DNA from: Oscillospiraceae bacterium
GTDB lineage: Bacteria > Bacillota > Clostridia > Oscillospirales > Ruminococcaceae
Length of the DNA stretch: 64,000 nucleotides
Direction: 5' to 3'
Assembly (NCBI GenBank): GCA_021200775.1
Contig: JAJQGB010000004.1
Coordinates: 1-64,000 of the forward strand
Shown: positions 39,378 through 49,270 of the stretch, one piece after another
How the letters are laid out: every line of letters starts with the position of its first letter
How positions within the stretch are numbered: the stretch's first letter is position 1
Notes under the pieces: generated by a model
The model's database searches: none
Seen by the model: the letters and a program-made list of their open reading frames with translations, nothing else
What the model was told of the DNA's origin: nothing
Translations under genes and position numbers: made by a program

Positions 39378-40517
39378 TTAGTTATTTTCATTCTCAGCGG
39401 AACCGGATAAAACCAGCTTTTCTGCGAGGTTACATATATCCGCCGCCGCATTTGGATTTACTATTTCATGCTGTCGCTTTATCATATCAAGGCGGTGCTG
39501 TCTGTCACCCAGATACTCTAAAGCTTGGTGTATGCTTTTCTTATTCGGCTTGACTTTAAGGCTCATTCCATTATCGGAAAAGAAGTTCATGTTTATCGTC
39601 TCACATCCGGGAATCGGCGTGATGTGCGCTATCGGAATGCCTGCCGCCGCCGCTTCGGTTGAAGATAGTCCACCCGGCTTTGTAAAGCAGACTTCACATA
39701 GCCTGAAAAGCTCCGGCATCTTGTCGGTGAAGCGATACAGGATTATCTCATTTCCGTAGATTGCAAAGAGCTTCTCGAAAAGCTTGTTGTTATTTCCACA
39801 CACGACGATAAGCTTCGTATGTCCGTCGTTGTGGCACCATTCTTCGAGAATCCGCACTATTTTCTTAAGATTTCCGGCACCCATGCTTCCGCCGCAGACG
39901 AGAATATACTTGTAAGCGGCATCAAGTTCAAGCTCCTTCTTCAAATCCTCTTTAGAAGATTTTTCGGAGAATTTTGCACTAGTAGGAATTCCGTAGCCGT
40001 AGATGTTGTCCTGTGACAAGCCCTTGCGTGCAAACTCGGAGGCATGATTCTTGCTCGGAGCAATGAAGGCGTCTGTCTTGATTTCGCCCTCAAAAGGTAT
40101 CAGGGCATAGTCCGTCGCTATAAATATCGTTTTCGGAAGATTCACGCCACTGTCTCTCAGCGCTGTCAGCATTTCGCCGGCAAAGAGGTGAGTGGTGATG
40201 ATTGCGTCATAGTGGTTTTCATCCAGGTGCTTTTTCAGAGCTTTTGCCGGCTTTCGGTTGGCAAAATATATCGGCGAACGACATGGGAGTTTTGCCACGG
40301 CATCGCCGATTTTGTAAACAAGTCCGAAAAGTTTTGGCGTTGAAGTAACAGTTCTGATATATGCGTTATCGACAAACTTAGCCAAAAAGCTACTTTCAAG
40401 CGTGTATGGATTTATGAATTCAGTTTCGTGTCCTCTTTTTTCGAGTTCTTCTTTGATAGCCCGTGCGGCGGCATTGTGTCCACCGCCGGTGCCCATTGAA
40501 AGTATTAATGCTTCCAT
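39378..40517 (-). CDS. Glycosyltransferase, MGDG-synthase/UgtP/MurG-like
   Basis: ILSMGTGGGHNAAARAI; CFTKPGGLSSTEAAAAGIPI. Confidence 0.85.
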   Translation of the reverse strand: MEALILSMGTGGGHNAAARAIKEELEKRGHETEFINPYTLESSFLAKFVDNAYIRTVTSTPKLFGLVYKIGDAVAKLPCRSPIYFANRKPAKALKKHLDENHYDAIITTHLFAGEMLTALRDSGVNLPKTIFIATDYALIPFEGEIKTDAFIAPSKNHASEFARKGLSQDNIYGYGIPTSAKFSEKSSKEDLKKELELDAAYKYILVCGGSMGAGNLKKIVRILEEWCHNDGHTKLIVVCGNNNKLFEKLFAIYGNEIILYRFTDKMPELFRLCEVCFTKPGGLSSTEAAAAGIPIAHITPIPGCETINMNFFSDNGMSLKVKPNKKSIHQALEYLGDRQHRLDMIKRQHEIVNPNAAADICNLAEKLVLSGSAENENN

Positions 40518-41146
40518 GCCAGATTAACCTCAATTTCTTCCCGTTCTTCAGGACTCTTGTGGAGTCTGTACATCACCGCAACAGTGATAAAAGTAAATCC
40601 AATCGGCAGAGCGACCATACCGGTCTTGAGACCAAATATACTCATTGCAATCAAAGTAGTTAAGTATGATATTGCAGTTCTGTATAAATGTGGTGATATT
40701 TTCAGGATGATGGAGAAGAAGATAAACGAAATTGCCATGAAGAACACAGGCTGATAAACGGGAATAATTCCGATAAGACAGCCGAATGTGGTCGCAATTC
40801 CTTTTCCGCCGTTAAAGCTGTTGAAGATGGAAAATGCATGACCGATAACCGGTGCGGCAAGAACGAATGCGAATGCAATGTCGGTGTACGGCGTTGTGTC
40901 AGAATATGTACCGAAGGTTAGAAACAGTCTTATCGGGATTATGCCTTTAAGAATGTCGCAGATAAGCGTGAGAAATCCGCACCAGAATCCTCCATAAGTG
41001 AAAGCGTTGCTTGCACCGGGATTATGGTCTTTAGCTTTTTCGATTATGTCTCCTTTACGGAATATTTTTGCCCATATCTGAGCAAAGAGTACACTGCCGC
41101 AGAGATAGCCGATGATAATAAAAGGCAGTACTGTCAGCAGGAACAT
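40505..41146 (-). CDS. plsY: Glycerol-3-phosphate acyltransferase
   Basis: GYLCGSVLFAQI, NPGASNA, FNGGKGIATTFG. Confidence 0.93.
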   Translation of the reverse strand: MFLLTVLPFIIIGYLCGSVLFAQIWAKIFRKGDIIEKAKDHNPGASNAFTYGGFWCGFLTLICDILKGIIPIRLFLTFGTYSDTTPYTDIAFAFVLAAPVIGHAFSIFNSFNGGKGIATTFGCLIGIIPVYQPVFFMAISFIFFSIILKISPHLYRTAISYLTTLIAMSIFGLKTGMVALPIGFTFITVAVMYRLHKSPEEREEIEVNLAWKH

Positions 41147-41452
41147 AAAATCACATCCTTTTAGTGTGTATGGTTATTACTGCTCATCAATTATTAATCT
41201 CTTTTTTGATTATAACCTATTTTTCTCTTCTTTTCAAGCCCTTATTTGAAAAAAGCACCCCCAGGTGTGACAATCTGTGAAAACTGTTGCAAAGAGTCGG
41301 GCACAGTAGTACAATAGGTAGGTAATACGCAAAATTCGGTAATTATTAAGAAATCGGGCGAAATCTTAATATCTTTATGTATGGCATCTTAATCTCTTTT
41401 GTGGTACAATAGCTATATCAACTTTAGATGGATAAGAAAAGAGGAAAAATAA

Positions 41453-42154
41453 ATGGGTAGCTACAAAGTACTGATTTGCGACGACGAGCCGGATATTTTG
41501 AACGCTCTGAAAATATATCTTAAAAATGAGGGATATGACTTATTTACTGCATACAATGGTCGTGAAGCTTTGAGAATCCTTCATGACGAAAAGATAGATG
41601 TATGTGTAATGGACATCATGATGCCCGAAATGGACGGAATCGCAACATTGAACGAGCTCCGAAGCTTCTCGAATGTTCCTGTAATCTTCCTGACCGCAAA
41701 ATCAGAGGATACCGACAAGGTTCTGGGACTGAACTTAGGCGCAGATGATTATGTCACAAAGCCCTTCAATGCAGTTGAATTGACAGCCCGTATCCGTTCA
41801 CAGATTCGCAGGTACACACTTTTGGGAAGTGCACCAGCAAGTCCCGATACTCTCAAAATCGGGGGAGTGCAGATAAGATATGAGGACAAGCAGGTGACGG
41901 TTGACGGTGAAGTGGTATCTCTCACTCCGAAGGAATACAGCATCTTAAGATTTCTCATGGAGAACCCGGGTGAATGTTTCTCGCCACCTGAGATATATCG
42001 CACCGTCTGGGGCGATGTCCCGATAGGCGTCAACAATGCCGTCGCAGTACATATGCGACACTTACGAGAGAAAATCGAGATTGACCCGACTGCGCCGAGA
42101 TACTTAAAGGTCGTCTGGGGAAAGGGCTATAAATTTGAAAGACCGAAGAACTGA
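41453..42154 (+). CDS. OmpR-family response regulator
   Basis: LICDDEPDIL, MDIMMPEMDG, winged-helix C-terminus. Confidence 0.95.
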   Translation: MGSYKVLICDDEPDILNALKIYLKNEGYDLFTAYNGREALRILHDEKIDVCVMDIMMPEMDGIATLNELRSFSNVPVIFLTAKSEDTDKVLGLNLGADDYVTKPFNAVELTARIRSQIRRYTLLGSAPASPDTLKIGGVQIRYEDKQVTVDGEVVSLTPKEYSILRFLMENPGECFSPPEIYRTVWGDVPIGVNNAVAVHMRHLREKIEIDPTAPRYLKVVWGKGYKFERPKN

Positions 42155-42181
42155 AATACTCACAGATTGGAGGGCTGAACG

Positions 42182-44566
42182 GTGAATAGTGGAACGAAGA
42201 AGCGAGGAAAACTCTGGGTAAAAGTGACGGCATTCGTCTGCCTTGTCTTAGCTGTGATGATATTTGCAGGCAGTGCGCTAGCTACAATTATCCTTTATTA
42301 TTCCGGAGCCTACTATCTCGACAACGATACTATTATCGATGATTATATCTCAAACGAAACCGAGCTCAAAAAGAATCTCACGGAGGTATATCTTTCGTGG
42401 TATGAGCCCTATGGCTACTCTGCTGAGGCACTGGATGAGGCTGTTTTCTATGATTCGTATGACTACGAAACATCAACTTATGATGCCACTGTCGGTTATA
42501 GCTATATTCTTGATGATGAGCTTATTGAGTACTACGCCATAAATTACGACGATTACGAAGATATTTCTCCGCTGTTCGGCTTCTACTATTACGAGGACGA
42601 GACGCCCATAGAGTGGCTGAGAGAAATTTTCAACGTTTCCTATTCAGAAACCGAGACTTTGGTTACCGAAGAAGACCTCAATAGCTTCGGTAATTATATC
42701 GAGATCTACTATCCAGAGGGCAGAAGCAATTTCCAAATTGCTGTAAGTAACACAGTTGACGAAACTCTCTACTCCAACTTTGCTCCAGCGGATGGTGAAG
42801 ATGTTGACCTGACTTCTTCATCGGAAGACTGTACAGTCACCGTAATGGGTGAGCCGATGGTTGTCGAGGTTATCACCTATACTTATGAAGAAGCCATAAG
42901 TTGCCTCAGCATGTTTTCAGAACTCGATGATCTGGTTGAAGTCTTGGGCTTTGAGATTTCGATTGATCAGGAGGACGGCGAGGTAATTTATTGCACCCAC
43001 ATAGTGCTTTCTCAGATTTTGTCTGAGACACTGACCGTTATCGCAAGTCTGCCGTCGTCGTTAAGTGATTTCACAGTTCATGACGATGTCTATATCAAGC
43101 TTACAAGAATCAACACGCTTCTCAGCAATAAAAATAATTTCATAGCTATGATGATAGTGACTGCAGTAGTTGCACTGGCTTGCTTCATAGTCTTGATGAC
43201 AACTGCCGGGCATTTCCCAGAATACGAGGGCGTTCACCTCACTTTTGCCGACAAGATTCCGCTTGAACTATACCTGATTCCTGTTGGCGTGGTGCTTTTC
43301 GGCTCTTTGTACATCGTTTCTGAAATTATCTATATTGACCTTGAAGCAAGATTGCTTCAGTATCTGATTTTTGCACTCTGTGCAGGAGTCTCAGCTGGTG
43401 TAGTAATGCTTGTCCTGATGACTTGCTCTGCAAGAGTAAAGGCTCGCCGGTTCTTCAAAAACACAATAATCTTTGGCTCGCTGATATGGCTTTTCAGCTT
43501 CCTGAGAAGGCTTATCAAGAACCGAAAATATGCAACAAAGCTCAAATTCATCTTTATAGGCGTTCTGATATATGATTTTCTGTGTTTTCTTTTGCTACTC
43601 GTAGATGCTTTCCTGGGGCTTCTCATGTTCACCGTAGGCAATCTCGCAGTCCTTATTGCGGCTCTTGTCTATGCCATGGGCGTCAGAAAGCTTGAAGAAG
43701 CCGCCCAGGCTATATCCGAAGGAAAGACCGAGACAGTTGTAGATAACGATGGACTATATTTCGGGCTCGGAAAATTTGCCGGACACCTGAATAACATCAA
43801 CGACGGCATTCAGGCGGCGGTTGACGAGAGTCTTCGCTCCGAAAGACTGAAGACCGAGCTTATTACGAACGTCTCCCACGATTTGAAAACGCCTTTGACT
43901 TCCATCGTCAACTATGTCGATATTCTATCAAAAGAGGACATCCAGCCGGATTCTGCAAAAGAATATGTAGATGTGCTCGTTCGCCAGTCCCAGAGGATGA
44001 AGAAGCTTATCGACGATTTGGTTGAAGCTTTAAAGGCTCAGGCAGGAGCTATACCGGTGGAACTCGAAAAGACGGATATGTCGATTCTCCTGACGCAAGC
44101 GACAGTCGAATATGAAGACAGACTTGAAGCAACCGGACTCAAACTCGTAGTTACGACTCCCGAAAAGCCTTTGATGGCGCTTGTTGATGGAAGGCTTATG
44201 TGGCGGGTGTTTGACAACCTGATGGGTAATATACTTAAATATGCCCAGCCTGACACACGGGTTTACGTCTCAGCCGAAGAGACTGACGGCAAAATACAGA
44301 TAATCTTCAAAAACATCTCGAAATACGAGCTCAATATTTCAAGTGACGAGCTTATGGAGCGATTCGTCAGGGGAGACTCCTCCCGTTCAACCGAAGGTAG
44401 CGGATTAGGTCTCTCAATTGCTAAGAGCCTCTGTGCTCTCAATAACGTCGATTTCAACATCGTTATTGACGGAGATTTATATAAAGCCGAGCTTACGATG
44501 AATGAGCTTCCACCTGAGCCGCCGAATGAAGAAACATTGCCGGCAGTTGTAGTTGATATAGAATGA
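42182..44566 (+). CDS. Sensor histidine kinase with large extracytoplasmic domain
   Basis: NVSHDLKTPLTSIVNYVDIL; GSGLGLSIAKSL. Confidence 0.93.
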   Translation: MNSGTKKRGKLWVKVTAFVCLVLAVMIFAGSALATIILYYSGAYYLDNDTIIDDYISNETELKKNLTEVYLSWYEPYGYSAEALDEAVFYDSYDYETSTYDATVGYSYILDDELIEYYAINYDDYEDISPLFGFYYYEDETPIEWLREIFNVSYSETETLVTEEDLNSFGNYIEIYYPEGRSNFQIAVSNTVDETLYSNFAPADGEDVDLTSSSEDCTVTVMGEPMVVEVITYTYEEAISCLSMFSELDDLVEVLGFEISIDQEDGEVIYCTHIVLSQILSETLTVIASLPSSLSDFTVHDDVYIKLTRINTLLSNKNNFIAMMIVTAVVALACFIVLMTTAGHFPEYEGVHLTFADKIPLELYLIPVGVVLFGSLYIVSEIIYIDLEARLLQYLIFALCAGVSAGVVMLVLMTCSARVKARRFFKNTIIFGSLIWLFSFLRRLIKNRKYATKLKFIFIGVLIYDFLCFLLLLVDAFLGLLMFTVGNLAVLIAALVYAMGVRKLEEAAQAISEGKTETVVDNDGLYFGLGKFAGHLNNINDGIQAAVDESLRSERLKTELITNVSHDLKTPLTSIVNYVDILSKEDIQPDSAKEYVDVLVRQSQRMKKLIDDLVEALKAQAGAIPVELEKTDMSILLTQATVEYEDRLEATGLKLVVTTPEKPLMALVDGRLMWRVFDNLMGNILKYAQPDTRVYVSAEETDGKIQIIFKNISKYELNISSDELMERFVRGDSSRSTEGSGLGLSIAKSLCALNNVDFNIVIDGDLYKAELTMNELPPEPPNEETLPAVVVDIE

Positions 44567-44603
44567 AAAAAGCACCGTCTGAATTAACAGGCGGTGCTTT
44601 TGC
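44563..44603. terminator. Bidirectional terminator
   Basis: AAAAAAGCACCG/CGGTGCTTTT. Confidence 0.75.
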
Positions 44604-44615
44604 ATAAAACTTGGA

Positions 44616-45692
44616 TTATGCGAGCTCTGCGAAGTACTTGATTGTTCTGACCATCTGGCTGGTGTAGGAGTTCTCGTTGTCATACCAAGAAACTACCTGT
44701 ACCTGATAGAGGTCGTCAGTGAGCTTAGCAACCATGGTCTGGGTAGCATCGAAGAGGGAACCATATCTCATGCCAACAACGTCGGAAGAAACGATAGGAT
44801 CTTCGTTGTAACCGAAGGACTCGGAAGAAGCAGCCTTCATAGCGGCGTTGATGCCTTCCTTGGTGATGTTCTCGCCCTTAACAACAGCGGTGAGGATGGT
44901 GGTGGAACCGGTGGTAACAGGAACTCTCTGAGCGGAGCCGATGAGCTTGCCGTTGAGTTCAGGAATTACCAATCCGATAGCCTTTGCAGCACCGGTGGAG
45001 TTAGGAACGATGTTAGCAGCACCTGCTCTAGCACGACGAAGGTCGCCCTTACGATGAGGACCATCGAGAATCATCTGGTCGCCAGTGTAGGCGTGGATGG
45101 TTGACATGATACCACTCTGGATAGGAGCGTAGTCGTTAAGAGCCTTAGCCATAGGAGCCAAGCAGTTGGTGGTGCAGGAAGCGGCGGAGATGATGGTATC
45201 CTCAGTGGTGAGGGTCTTCTCGTTTACGCTGTAAACAACGGTAGGAAGATCATTTCCTGCAGGAGCAGAGATAACAACCTTCTTTGCGCCAGCGTCGATG
45301 TGAGCCTGGCTCTTTGCCTTTGAGCAATAGAAGCCGGTGCACTCGAGAACTACGTCAACTCCAAGCTCGCCCCAAGGAAGCTCGGAAGCGTTGGGCTTTG
45401 CATAGATGGTGATTTCCTTGCCGTCGACGATGATAGCACCGGGAACTGTAACGGTCTTGCCGTCCTCAGCATAAACAGCGGGCTTAACGTCAACAGTGTG
45501 AGCATTCTCGCCGATTCTTCCGCAGTAGCCGCCCTGAGCGGTATCGTACTTAAGAAGATGAGCGAGCATCTCAGGCTTTGTGAGATCATTGATTGCTACG
45601 ATTTCGTATCCTTCAGCACCGAACATCTGGCGGAAAGCAAGACGTCCGATTCTACCGAATCCGTTAATCGCTACTTTTACAGACTTAGACAT
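44616..45692 (-). CDS. gap: Glyceraldehyde-3-phosphate dehydrogenase, type I
   Basis: [42 protein letters not shown]. Confidence 0.97.
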   Translation of the reverse strand: MSKSVKVAINGFGRIGRLAFRQMFGAEGYEIVAINDLTKPEMLAHLLKYDTAQGGYCGRIGENAHTVDVKPAVYAEDGKTVTVPGAIIVDGKEITIYAKPNASELPWGELGVDVVLECTGFYCSKAKSQAHIDAGAKKVVISAPAGNDLPTVVYSVNEKTLTTEDTIISAASCTTNCLAPMAKALNDYAPIQSGIMSTIHAYTGDQMILDGPHRKGDLRRARAGAANIVPNSTGAAKAIGLVIPELNGKLIGSAQRVPVTTGSTTILTAVVKGENITKEGINAAMKAASSESFGYNEDPIVSSDVVGMRYGSLFDATQTMVAKLTDDLYQVQVVSWYDNENSYTSQMVRTIKYFAELA

Positions 45693-45943
45693 AATATAAA
45701 AACCTCCAATAGTGTTTTTTATGCTCTTATATTCTACACCATTTTGTCTCAGTTTGCAAGACCTTTGTCCGAAAAATGATGATGTTTGCAGGAAAATTTT
45801 TCGTTAAGGGCTTCATAAGGGAAAATAAATGCTGTTATACGTCACTCAAATATCTGAAAATCTGCGTTTTGACAGCTTCCTGATTCTAATTTCCCGATGC
45901 TTGTAATATACATTACTAAAACGCATTAGGAGAGAGTGAGCTT

Positions 45944-46213
45944 ATGACGGAAATACCGATGGACAGAGAACGCCCTGTTATTCTAGGCGAATACATAGTT
46001 GAAAACAGAGCGACCGTCCGACAGGCGGCAAAAGAGTTCGGAATCAGCAAATCCACAGTCCATAAGGACGTGTCGGACAGATTACAAAAAGTAGAGCCGT
46101 CACTATACAAAGAAGTCAAGGTTATTCTCGATATCAACAAGAAGGAAAGACACATCCGTGGCGGAGAAGCCACCAAGAGGAAATATGAGATGGCGGCTAT
46201 GCATCACCGCTGA
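45944..46213 (+). CDS. spoIIID: Sporulation transcriptional regulator SpoIIID
   Basis: ILGEYIVENRATVRQAAKEFGISKSTVHKDVSDRL...ERHIRGGEATKRKY. Confidence 0.95.
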   Translation: MTEIPMDRERPVILGEYIVENRATVRQAAKEFGISKSTVHKDVSDRLQKVEPSLYKEVKVILDINKKERHIRGGEATKRKYEMAAMHHR

Positions 46214-46220
46214 AGTCAAT

Positions 46221-46252
46221 ATAAGCCGTACCGAGCTAGGTACGGCTTTTCT
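46221..46252 (+). terminator. Rho-independent terminator
   Basis: AAGCCGTACC-GAGCTA-GGTACGGCTTTTC. Confidence 0.8.
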
Positions 46253-46318
46253 AATTAGTTATATTTTAAGTCTATATCGCCTAAAAATTAAAACAGTTTG
46301 TCTAAAACCTCTAACCTC

Positions 46319-46347
46319 TTGACTTGATTTCACGATTTCTATATAAT
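46319..46347 (+). promoter_or_regulatory. Promoter of the GH98-like gene
   Basis: TTGACT, 17 bp spacer, TATAAT. Confidence 0.65.
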
Positions 46348-46394
46348 TATTACACAAATACATGGAACGGTCTCAGCTGAAAGGAGATACTGAA

Positions 46395-48755
46395 ATGAAA
46401 TTTAAAAGAATAATATCCTGTATAGTCGCATTTGCACTTTTACTGTGCACTCTTCCTGTTGCGGCTATTGCAGATAATTCCACGAGCACGTCGGCTTCTA
46501 CCGACAGCACGCTTCGTCGTGTCGTCTCTACCGAGTCGCCGATGTGGATTGTACATATCGACACCTGGAACTATCCCGACCCGGATGCTATAATCGATTT
46601 GATACCTGAGGACGTTCTTCCTTATGTTGTTTTCAACATCTCCCTTTCGGTGAGCAGGGATGATGAGAATGAGTGGAGCCTCGTTGAATACGGTTATGAA
46701 ACAGCAAAATCTTGGCTGAGGACCTGTGCCGAAAGAGGCGTATGGGTAATGATTCAGCCATCAAGTGGCGCGTGGTCTCACTTCGAAGATTATCCCGATT
46801 CAAGCCTTGAAGGGACAATATTCGAGGAATTCTTTGAGTACCCTAATTTCTTGGGCTATAACTACTGTGAGCAGTTCTGGGGCTTTAGTGATGCAGGAGT
46901 AGAACCGACGGACAGATATAAGCACTTTGCAAACCTATTGGAGCTCTGCAACAAATATGGTGGTTATCTCGTCGTCAGCTGGTGTGGAAATCAGTGGAGT
47001 GCATCGATAAATCCACTTGCCATGATAAAGCAGGTTCCCGAGTTTGAACAGGCTTGCCTTGACTATACAGAGAACTTCATTCTTTGCGAAAAGTACACTC
47101 AGACCAGCTACATTGCAGATATGGAGAGTATTTGCCTCGGAGCATATCTTTCCGGTTACTGCGGAAACTACGGAGTCCGTTATGACTCATCCGGATGGTC
47201 CGGCGCAATTCCTTTCACTCAGTCAACCGGACTTGCTGTCATGCTTGAACGCTTCCTTAAATCAGGCGCAACCGTAATCGACGGTCCCGAGCTTATCTGG
47301 GAAGATGACTTCTACGAGGATGAAGCGATAACCGATGACGATGGCTACACCGAGCGACAATGGTCGTCATATACGCAATTCACGAATGTAATAACGGACA
47401 TGTTCCGGAAGGTTCTTGAAGGCGCTATAAGAATTCCTACTCGTGAAGAAGTCATCGAGAACACAAAGGTTGTCATAATTCAGGACGTTGAAACCGGTTC
47501 CGATGACAATAAGTACAGCACCTATTCGACTCTCTTTGAGGGACTCTATCAGAACGACTATGACGGCAGTCTGAGTGAAAACCACTCTATCTACAAGTCA
47601 ACAGGACGATATCCTGCAATTCCGACGGTATATGCTCTTGCGGATGATTTAGCTGAGTCGTTCGAGGTGCAGATTCTGCAATCGGAAATCTCCGAACGAT
47701 GGGCGACGATAGAGGATAAAGTAGCCGAGTTCAACGAGCTCTTCCCTGAGGAGTACACGGGAGACATCTATGCCGGACGTAACGGCAACACATGGGTTGT
47801 CTATAATCCTCTAAAGAGCAGTCAGAGTGCAACCGGAACAATCCCGTTCCAGTACAACACTGCCGACAGCATCGAGCTTACTCTTTCGACCTATACAACG
47901 GGAATCATTAACGAGTATTCGGACAGTCTTGAAATCTACCTCAACAACTATGACGAAAACAGCGTTCTCCTGAAGAAAAAAGATACAATCGTCATCAACG
48001 GTTGTTCTGAAGAACCCACTATCACATATACCGACAGAGGCATTAACACTTCTGAGAGTACAGTCACTACTGAGTATGCAAACGGTGTCTTCACCGTAAC
48101 AATAGCACACAACGGTCCTATTGACATCACGATAAATGTCAGTGGCTCGAACACTGGTCGTTCAACCGACTATAATGTCGCAACTATAGTCGAGCCTGAG
48201 AGCCCTTCAGAGTACACCGGCGACAGGCAGTATGAAGCAGAGTTTTATGCATACAAGGACATAGTCGAATACGTAAGAAACGGCTACGGAACAGGTATCA
48301 GCAACTACTACGGTCAGGGTTATCTAGTATTCGGAACTGCAAAGGGTGCTTCCGTAAAGGACACCGTTTCGGTGACTTCGGCTGGGACTTACACTCTCAA
48401 CCTCCGATACTTGCTCGAAAATTCGGATGTGTCCGGACTTGCACTCTATGTGAACGGCAAGAAGGTCTCAAACCTTGAACTTGAAAGCACCGGCTCAAAG
48501 AGTGACTGGGAGTACTACACAGTGGACGTATCTCTCAAAAAAGGCGAGAACACAGTCATGCTGAAAGCGACTAGTGAGCTTGCTGACACACTGTATCTCG
48601 ACTGCATGATTATAAATGGTGAGCCTGTATCACAGTCAGGCGGAAGCATCACCTTATCAGCTGGAATGGCGATTGCAATTGTAGGCGTTGTTGCACTGAT
48701 TGCGGTTGTAGCAGTCGTCGCTGTAGTAATCATCACAAGAAGAAAACAGGAATAA
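46395..48755 (+). CDS. GH98-family glycoside hydrolase with C-terminal CBM-like region and membrane anchor
   Basis: ESPMWIVHIDTWNYPDPDAIIDLIPEDVLPYVVFNISLS; GYNYCEQFWGF; C-terminal TM plus RRKQE. Confidence 0.85.
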   Translation: MKFKRIISCIVAFALLLCTLPVAAIADNSTSTSASTDSTLRRVVSTESPMWIVHIDTWNYPDPDAIIDLIPEDVLPYVVFNISLSVSRDDENEWSLVEYGYETAKSWLRTCAERGVWVMIQPSSGAWSHFEDYPDSSLEGTIFEEFFEYPNFLGYNYCEQFWGFSDAGVEPTDRYKHFANLLELCNKYGGYLVVSWCGNQWSASINPLAMIKQVPEFEQACLDYTENFILCEKYTQTSYIADMESICLGAYLSGYCGNYGVRYDSSGWSGAIPFTQSTGLAVMLERFLKSGATVIDGPELIWEDDFYEDEAITDDDGYTERQWSSYTQFTNVITDMFRKVLEGAIRIPTREEVIENTKVVIIQDVETGSDDNKYSTYSTLFEGLYQNDYDGSLSENHSIYKSTGRYPAIPTVYALADDLAESFEVQILQSEISERWATIEDKVAEFNELFPEEYTGDIYAGRNGNTWVVYNPLKSSQSATGTIPFQYNTADSIELTLSTYTTGIINEYSDSLEIYLNNYDENSVLLKKKDTIVINGCSEEPTITYTDRGINTSESTVTTEYANGVFTVTIAHNGPIDITINVSGSNTGRSTDYNVATIVEPESPSEYTGDRQYEAEFYAYKDIVEYVRNGYGTGISNYYGQGYLVFGTAKGASVKDTVSVTSAGTYTLNLRYLLENSDVSGLALYVNGKKVSNLELESTGSKSDWEYYTVDVSLKKGENTVMLKATSELADTLYLDCMIINGEPVSQSGGSITLSAGMAIAIVGVVALIAVVAVVAVVIITRRKQE

Positions 48756-48769
48756 TAGAATAGCTTATA

Positions 48770-48804
48770 AAAAAGTTGCTCACGCAGTTGTGGGCAACTT
48801 TTTT
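48770..48804. terminator. Bidirectional terminator
   Basis: AAAAAAGTTGC/GGCAACTTTTTTT. Confidence 0.75.
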
Positions 48805-48812
48805 TGCGCTAT

Positions 48813-49061
48813 TTATCTTGAAAACAGACCTTTTTTGACATACGGGTGACTGTCTACCGACAAGACCTTATACCCGGTCGCACCTATTGCTTCGGAAAGC
48901 TCCGAAGCATTCAGACTCGACTCGGATACTATGACGGTCTCGCCTTTTTTGTGGGAGGAAGTTACCTTCTTGACTTTAAATTTGCTTCTCACAACATCGT
49001 TGACGTGTGATTCGCACATCGGACAGCTCATGCCGTCAATTTTAAGGATGGTTTCTGTCAT
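48813..49061 (-). CDS. Heavy-metal-associated (CopZ-like) domain protein
   Basis: ILKIDGMSCPMCESHVNDVV. Confidence 0.85.
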   Translation of the reverse strand: MTETILKIDGMSCPMCESHVNDVVRSKFKVKKVTSSHKKGETVIVSESSLNASELSEAIGATGYKVLSVDSHPYVKKGLFSR

Positions 49062-49258
49062 TTTTGATTCCTTCCGACTGAGCAGGATGTTGCATGGGCA
49101 CAGCCACTACAACTGCCGCAGTTTCCGCCACAGCTGAGTTTGCCGCTTTTCTTGTCTTTTCGCATAGCCAGAACTATTCCGGCGACAATTGCAACAAGAA
49201 CTATCAGCACTACTATTGTACCGATATTTTCAGCGAGCCATGTTACCATTACAAACAC
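49058..49258 (-). CDS. FeoB-associated Cys-rich membrane protein
   Basis: N-terminal TM followed by CGGNCGSCSGCAHATSC; directly downstream of feoB. Confidence 0.85.
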   Translation of the reverse strand: MFVMVTWLAENIGTIVVLIVLVAIVAGIVLAMRKDKKSGKLSCGGNCGSCSGCAHATSCSVGRNQK

Positions 49259-49270
49259 CCTTTCTATAAA

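Noticed and set aside
45903-45916. GTAAT-ATAC-ATTAC inverted repeat upstream of spoIIID
   Set aside because: Arms are only 5 bp and AT-rich; no second copy or clear promoter relation.
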